Shown in pieces: positions 58,980 through 64,000 of a stretch of DNA of 64,000 nucleotides (position 1 is the stretch's first letter; every line of letters starts with the position of its first letter). The stretch is from a virus. The stretch covers positions 62,001 through 126,000 of IMG/VR virus record IMGVR_UViG_3300020147_000065; one strand, given 5' to 3'. Below the pieces are notes generated by a model. That model saw only the letters and a list, made by a program, of their open reading frames with translations, had not been told where the DNA came from and did not search any database. The translations under genes and the position numbers were made by a program.

Positions 58980-60326
58980 TTAAAACTTCCATTCTCCGGT
59001 TGTATCATCGTAAAGCCAGTTAGATTCTCTTTCAAGAACTGGTGACTCAACAGTTGCACCATCAACTTCAAGGTTGATGGGGCCACCAGCATCTTCTGGA
59101 TTCTGCCCAAACTTCCCACCGATGACATATGCACCATCACTACGGAGTAATGCAGCAGGATTAACTTCTCCCACACCCAAATAGGTTGTGCGAACGATGT
59201 CTGACACCAAACGCTCAAGGGAAACACGGTCACCCTGCTGAATAGAAGCGATTTTTTCATCTAATTTAGATAAAATATCCTTTTCTATTCTCAAAACAGC
59301 CTTGTAAGTGGATTCCCAAGACACAGAAACGTCTGCGGGATTGAATTTAAGTTGGTCAGCGTTTCCAAGAACGACACCAGTTCCTCCTCCGCCACCGCCG
59401 TTTCCTCCGCCACCGCCACCTGAACCAATCAGAGTTGTGAGGTAGTTAAGGTCAGCCTGTAACGAAGCAAGTGTTGGAATTTTATCAGCTACCGATAAGT
59501 CAATAGCCGTAACAAGACCCGATTTAATTTCCACTGAACCTATGATCCATCGGCCATCAGGTCTTGGTGTGATTATAGTGGTATCCCAAATAATATCATA
59601 GATGACACCACCATCGTCATCAGACCTTGCGGCCATATAACCATAGTACTTTCCGTCTGTTAAGAAATCAGGTGAGTTTTCGCTGTCTATTTCAAACTCA
59701 TTTAAATCACTTGCAAGTGAGAAGAAACGCGCACCTGGAAACCAGTTTGCGTCATCTGTCCCCACACCTGGTCCAGATTGAAAATATCCAGGTGAAAGAA
59801 ATAGAAGATTGTTATCGGGAGTATTTGTTGTAAGATCACACCCAACAATTTTTCCAACACCTTCTTTTAGATAACGAGCAAGAGAGTCTTCCTCGTCTTT
59901 GGTGTTGATATAATCGTTTGCGGCGTCGAGTTCAGCTTGAAGTGCTGCCGTGAAATCTTCACCATACAAAGGTGTAGTCAGTGAAGGACGAAGAGGATAA
60001 CGCTCTCGAAACGAAGTACGGAAAAAATAAACGGTTGAAGTAGTATCATCTGCCACTACCTCGGTTCCGGTTGTGTCAAGCTTACCATGCAAAAGCCACT
60101 GGGCTTCGTACACCGTGGATGGCGTTAAATCTTCCACATAGAAAACTCTAACACTCTTACTTAAAACATATTCAATCCAGTCTGTTTCTCCACTTTTACG
60201 TATACGAAGGGTATATGTTTGTGCAATAGCTGTTTTGTCGGCGTTGCTATACCTTTCGGTCGCAAAGGCTACCTTAACAGAGTGGATACGAATTGGAATT
60301 GGTTGATCTGGTATTTCAAAAGACAT
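58980..60326 (-). CDS. Virion protein with poly-Gly linker
   Basis: 448 residues. N-terminal FN3-like module (HSVKVAFATERY, LTPSTVYEAQWL), a middle beta domain, a Gly-rich linker GSGGGGGGNGGGGGGTG near residue 305, then a short C-terminal domain ending NWLYDDTTGEWKF. Likely a tail-fibre or adaptor protein; not recognised further. Confidence 0.55.
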   Translation of the reverse strand: MSFEIPDQPIPIRIHSVKVAFATERYSNADKTAIAQTYTLRIRKSGETDWIEYVLSKSVRVFYVEDLTPSTVYEAQWLLHGKLDTTGTEVVADDTTSTVYFFRTSFRERYPLRPSLTTPLYGEDFTAALQAELDAANDYINTKDEEDSLARYLKEGVGKIVGCDLTTNTPDNNLLFLSPGYFQSGPGVGTDDANWFPGARFFSLASDLNEFEIDSENSPDFLTDGKYYGYMAARSDDDGGVIYDIIWDTTIITPRPDGRWIIGSVEIKSGLVTAIDLSVADKIPTLASLQADLNYLTTLIGSGGGGGGNGGGGGGTGVVLGNADQLKFNPADVSVSWESTYKAVLRIEKDILSKLDEKIASIQQGDRVSLERLVSDIVRTTYLGVGEVNPAALLRSDGAYVIGGKFGQNPEDAGGPINLEVDGATVESPVLERESNWLYDDTTGEWKF

Positions 60327-60327
60327 T

Positions 60328-60612
60328 TTACCTGTCCCTAACTACTAAAAAGTAGCGATTGGCTTTTCTCTTAGATAAATTTGCGGGTACGACAACATCT
60401 TCGCTATCAGGTCCGTAATCACTAAAACCTAACACGAATACCCTTCGGGTAGCTCCATCGTATTCGACAAATGGAGACGGTTCAGAGAAGTCTGATGCTC
60501 CAACAGAACCCGATGGGTTACGTGTTGATTGAGTGGGTAGCGCAGAATGGCCACCCACTCGATCTCTCAACGCTTGAAGGAGAGCAGATAATTCATCACG
60601 TATTACAATCAT
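60328..60612 (-). CDS. Small virion-associated protein
   Basis: 94 residues. N-terminal helix, a low-complexity SPxS stretch and a short beta end. Overlaps its upstream neighbour by ATGA. Unknown. Confidence 0.5.
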   Translation of the reverse strand: MIVIRDELSALLQALRDRVGGHSALPTQSTRNPSGSVGASDFSEPSPFVEYDGATRRVFVLGFSDYGPDSEDVVVPANLSKRKANRYFLVVRDR

Positions 60613-63600
60613 TCTGTTCCTCCAGCAGCTATCAGATTAGATAAAGCTTTTTGTTCAGCTTTATTTAAAGGCGTAATAACTAAACCCATACGATGACTTT
60701 CTGGTTCCGGTTGAACATCGAGAACTTTCCATGACATACCAACTGCTGCTGCAATATCACCAGTAGTTTCACTTGCACCGCCAATGGCAAAAAAGCCATT
60801 GGCGTCACCAAACATTGGTTCAGCTAATTCATACACACCGGTACCAAACTTCTGTTTCATTGGGTCTGGTTCAACGAATATAACATCTCCTGGCATCAGG
60901 AAGACATTAAGTGGAATTTTGGTTGTATACTCTTCACGTATAGGAAATACTTTGTTGTAAAGGTAGAACAATTTCTGTATCAACTCATTACGAGTCTTAG
61001 CCTCAGGCATGTCTACTGTTGGCATTTCCTTATGGTGACCAAGGTAGTGAGACTGTTGGTTCATAGAAATAACAGTATCGTTTTCCAGGTCTTCGCCAGG
61101 ATCAGCGTGAGCAATAACTTCCTTCTTTTTAAATCCAATGGTCATAGGCTTTTTGGTCTTTGGATCAGGAGCACCAGTCACCTTAACCACAGAGAAAAAG
61201 TCAGCCATAGTTCTCTTTCGAGTAATAGGTTCAAAATATATGTATTGTCTCACACGTTCAGGATCAACCTGAGACGGTTCAGGAATCGGGTTGGTACCAC
61301 TCGGTGGTTGTGACAATTGCTCTTCGACTAATTCAGCCGAGCGCCGGCTGCGATAGATGAAGTAGTTTCCCCAACGGGGGTCTTTACGTAGATTAAATGG
61401 ACCATCCAGGCGGACCTTACCTGCTTGGCTTACCCACAAATTATCTTCACCAAGAGCACTAAATCCATAGGTACCTAACAAAGTCATTACTCCTTCGAGT
61501 CTGTTCCTCTGATTATCCCATGTAAAGCTGCTATGCTGTCCAGGAATAGAGATAGGAAGAATCTTCTGGTTGTTCTGACTGTTGTTTGAAGTTGTTCCAG
61601 TAAAAATCGTTGTGGGGCTGATTTGTGTCATTTGTGATGGCATGTATCCACCATTACGCAGCATGACACGAACAGCTTCTTTATAAGGGTAACCTTCCAC
61701 GATGAGATTTTCTGACATTAACTTGTCTTCAAGAAAGCGTAAGTTATCAGTTGCGTTGAATGTAGTCCTTGTACCCTTAGTTTGATAAATACCACCAGGA
61801 ATACCAGAACCGGCGTCACGAGGCTGTGTTACCGTCAACAAATCACTTGTTTGTGAATCTGTGATATAACCATCCGTCATAATATAATATGGCGTTTCTT
61901 TCCACCAATAGATGATGTCAACCAGCTTTCCTGATAAGAAATCAGGAATTTTCTTAGTGTCATCATCCGGTATTTCGTTTTTATATGTGAGGGTGACCTG
62001 ATAAATTAATCGTCTTTTACCTGAGTCAAATGTTGGCTCTACAGTAATATTGTAAGTATCCTGATCGAGCACATGAGGGGTAACAACTACAGGCGCATCA
62101 GTTTCCTTGTCATAAGTAGGTGCGTCCCAGTTATCGGCTTCTGCTAAAATGTTAATGAAGCCGCGGAAAAGAATTGGTACCGCAGAAACAATTTTTGTTT
62201 CCGGGTCTTTCCAGATGGGTGTAAGCATTATTCGGATGTGGTACATCGAATAACCTACTGTCATTTCTTTGATTTTGAATGGATCAGTTAGATTACCACT
62301 GTTGAATTCATACCATGTGGTATAGTCGTCAATATCCTTCGGGTCCACCGCACCCGACAAAGCCGCAGGAACAATATCAGCGTAAATTGTTCCCCCCTTA
62401 GATTGGATTTGTCCGTAATTCTTTACATGAGCTGTCAAATTAGGATAGCCAGGCAAGTTCGTAATTAAAGAAACGTGAGTTTCCTGTCCGATTACTGAAC
62501 CCTCATCCACTTGCTCAAATTTTTCACAACTAAGAATTGACGGGTCTGGTTTGTTGGCTTTTTCTGGATCAACGGTTCCGGTTCCAGTAGCCGGAACCGT
62601 TGGTAGGGTAGGTGGTAGAGAAGTACCTCCACCACCTATCTTAAATTTATTCTCAGTTAATACAGGAATATAAATTGTAGCACAGTTTGCACGACATTCA
62701 TCGTAAGCAAACGTAAAGCTTCCTCCGGTACCATTTATCTTCACTTGATATGGTGCAGTAGGCGACTTTCCACCACGCAAGATGAATCCATAAGAATCCT
62801 TGCTAAGAAGACGAACATTGGTATCCGTATTCATGTATTTGTTTACTTTAGTATTCTTCGAAAGAAACTCTGCGTCTTTGAATACATGAATATCCTTGGT
62901 TGATCCTCCATCATTCGAAAACTCAAAGAGAACTACACCAATACCATAGTCAACTATTTTTATGTAGAGCGGCTTATCTACAGCCTGTGTGTTCATTAAA
63001 TAAACACTATCGGTCTGGCTATATATAACTCTCTCAAGTGCGGAAATTCTACGCTTTAAAATCTCATCAAGTCCACGACTAACCTTAATGCGGTGAATTT
63101 CCTTGTTTATCGCATCCAGTTCAGTCTTCATTGCGGCTTTTTCCGCCGGAGTATTCACAGGAGGCTTGCGACCCTTACGTAAATCACGATAGTGCTTACG
63201 TCGAGCATGTTTCTTATCCTGTTGAGTCTTCAATTTATCAATTTCTTCCTGAGCAGCCGCAGTAACTTCATTGATGGAATCCTGCGTGGTTAGCGGAGGG
63301 TTATTCAATGTAAGTTTAATCTTCATGGCTTCTAACGCCATTTCTGCATCCGTTACGTTAGCAAAGTTGTTATATTCTGCTTGCAGGGCCGCGTATATCT
63401 CAGGAGAAAGATACTTCTGTGCATATGTAGTCAGGTATTGCTGAACTTCCTGCGCAGACCTTTTTCTCTTGATTTCAATTTGTTGACCTTTATCCAGAGT
63501 TACGCGTAAAAATTCACCTACGTCGAAGTGAATACGTGAACGCTCCATGTTCTCTACACCGCTTTCCATGAATAACTTCAGGTAGATTGGTTGACCAGCA

Positions 63601-64000
63601 TCAAACTTCTTCAAGCAATCAATTTTAAAAGGTGTAAAGGGCTGTGACTCTGTGCGCTCAATAGCGGAAAGGCCAGGAAGTCCAAAAACTTCCTGGTCGC
63701 CTTCTTCAATATCAAGATTATTCTTTAATGAAGCCTTTTGATCACCAAGAGCACCATATGCGGTTAAGTCCGGTGAACCGTTATTCATACTTGCTTTAAC
63801 GGTTGGGTCGCTCATAACTGCCGCTAACTTGGTTTCAAGATCAAGCAACACGGTGTTACCTGGAGAAGTAGGCGGTGTAGTACGAGGAAAGATCGTCTGT
63901 AGTTGAATACCGTTCTTGAAACTTGTGTCTTCCTGAGTACGATGATCATTAATTAAAGTAAGCGCGTTAGATAAGTCCTGGGGACCACCGGCTTCAATAA
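60609..64000 (-). CDS. Large virion protein, probably tail or baseplate, cut by window edge
   Basis: The frame stays open to base 64000, so at least 1130 residues are visible and the N-terminus is missing; a GTG at 63851 is probably internal. A basic coiled region near 63.2 kb (KHARRKHYRDLRKGRKPP), several beta domains and a C-terminal part with GDVIFVEPDPMKQKFGTGVYEL. Size and position suggest a tail hub, baseplate or fibre protein. No enzymatic motif recognised. Confidence 0.5.
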   Translation of the reverse strand, partial: IEAGGPQDLSNALTLINDHRTQEDTSFKNGIQLQTIFPRTTPPTSPGNTVLLDLETKLAAVMSDPTVKASMNNGSPDLTAYGALGDQKASLKNNLDIEEGDQEVFGLPGLSAIERTESQPFTPFKIDCLKKFDAGQPIYLKLFMESGVENMERSRIHFDVGEFLRVTLDKGQQIEIKRKRSAQEVQQYLTTYAQKYLSPEIYAALQAEYNNFANVTDAEMALEAMKIKLTLNNPPLTTQDSINEVTAAAQEEIDKLKTQQDKKHARRKHYRDLRKGRKPPVNTPAEKAAMKTELDAINKEIHRIKVSRGLDEILKRRISALERVIYSQTDSVYLMNTQAVDKPLYIKIVDYGIGVVLFEFSNDGGSTKDIHVFKDAEFLSKNTKVNKYMNTDTNVRLLSKDSYGFILRGGKSPTAPYQVKINGTGGSFTFAYDECRANCATIYIPVLTENKFKIGGGGTSLPPTLPTVPATGTGTVDPEKANKPDPSILSCEKFEQVDEGSVIGQETHVSLITNLPGYPNLTAHVKNYGQIQSKGGTIYADIVPAALSGAVDPKDIDDYTTWYEFNSGNLTDPFKIKEMTVGYSMYHIRIMLTPIWKDPETKIVSAVPILFRGFINILAEADNWDAPTYDKETDAPVVVTPHVLDQDTYNITVEPTFDSGKRRLIYQVTLTYKNEIPDDDTKKIPDFLSGKLVDIIYWWKETPYYIMTDGYITDSQTSDLLTVTQPRDAGSGIPGGIYQTKGTRTTFNATDNLRFLEDKLMSENLIVEGYPYKEAVRVMLRNGGYMPSQMTQISPTTIFTGTTSNNSQNNQKILPISIPGQHSSFTWDNQRNRLEGVMTLLGTYGFSALGEDNLWVSQAGKVRLDGPFNLRKDPRWGNYFIYRSRRSAELVEEQLSQPPSGTNPIPEPSQVDPERVRQYIYFEPITRKRTMADFFSVVKVTGAPDPKTKKPMTIGFKKKEVIAHADPGEDLENDTVISMNQQSHYLGHHKEMPTVDMPEAKTRNELIQKLFYLYNKVFPIREEYTTKIPLNVFLMPGDVIFVEPDPMKQKFGTGVYELAEPMFGDANGFFAIGGASETTGDIAAAVGMSWKVLDVQPEPESHRMGLVITPLNKAEQKALSNLIAAGGTE

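Noticed and set aside
1-64000. tRNA genes, CRISPR arrays and insertion sequences
   Set aside because: No cloverleaf-like stretches, no regularly spaced direct repeats with spacers, and no transposase motifs were seen. The only direct tandem repeat is at 43531-43584. A tRNA search program could still find one I missed.

Overview
The window is a piece of a large tailed-phage genome with no bacterial housekeeping genes. Genes are packed tightly with TAATG and ATGA overlaps. There is a phage replication and nucleotide-metabolism set, two homing-endonuclease loci (one broken), and a long block of giant virion or tail proteins. No capsid, terminase, integrase or tRNA gene is visible. Consensus sigma70-type promoters (TTGACA-17-TATAAT) and Shine-Dalgarno sequences extended to GGTGATC point to transcription and translation by an ordinary bacterial host. 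An RlpA-like exported protein and a CHASE3-like membrane sensor suggest a Gram-negative-type host, but this is inference; the host cannot be named from the sequence.

Layout. (1) 1-23435, plus strand, metabolism, replication and RNA repair: ThyX end, KptA RNA 2'-phosphotransferase, LemA, MazG, a first PrimPol, BCS1-like AAA ATPase, Pnkp-like 3'-phosphatase, CHASE3-like sensor, DnaQ-like exonuclease, RecA, SLOG-like protein, RlpA-like protein, dUTPase, class II RNR, HNH homing endonuclease, a clan GH-A glycosidase, a possible M15-like peptidase, dNMP kinase and a PD-(D/E)XK nuclease. (2) 23395-34181, minus strand, accessory block: small Zn-binding and unknown proteins, a Poa1-like macro domain, a nicotinamidase, and a vWA + protein kinase + PP2C set resembling the bacterial TerY-P / YegL-YegI-YegK triad. 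(3) 34185-39095, plus strand: a second PrimPol, family B DNA polymerase, a canonical PAS-GGDEF diguanylate cyclase and a small HExxH protein, closed by a bidirectional terminator. (4) 39107-64000, minus strand: tail or adhesin block with an 1812-residue FN3/Ser-rich protein and an 1873-residue protein carrying F5/8C-like and vWA domains. Three glycosyltransferases and a methyltransferase sit between the structural genes. A RecB-type exonuclease, a metallopeptidase and the remnant of a GIY-YIG homing endonuclease follow.

Themes. KptA, a Pnkp-type phosphatase, a macro domain and a nicotinamidase could form an RNA-repair and NAD-recycling circuit: KptA consumes NAD and releases nicotinamide and ADP-ribose cyclic phosphate. 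The TerY-P-like triad, CHASE3-like sensor and GGDEF protein add signalling functions rarely seen in phages. At DNA level two genome-wide patterns stand out. One is an interspersed non-palindromic motif, CCCGTGG-N3-G(C/T), with at least 33 copies in both orientations. The other is an excess of perfect short-loop inverted repeats inside coding sequences.
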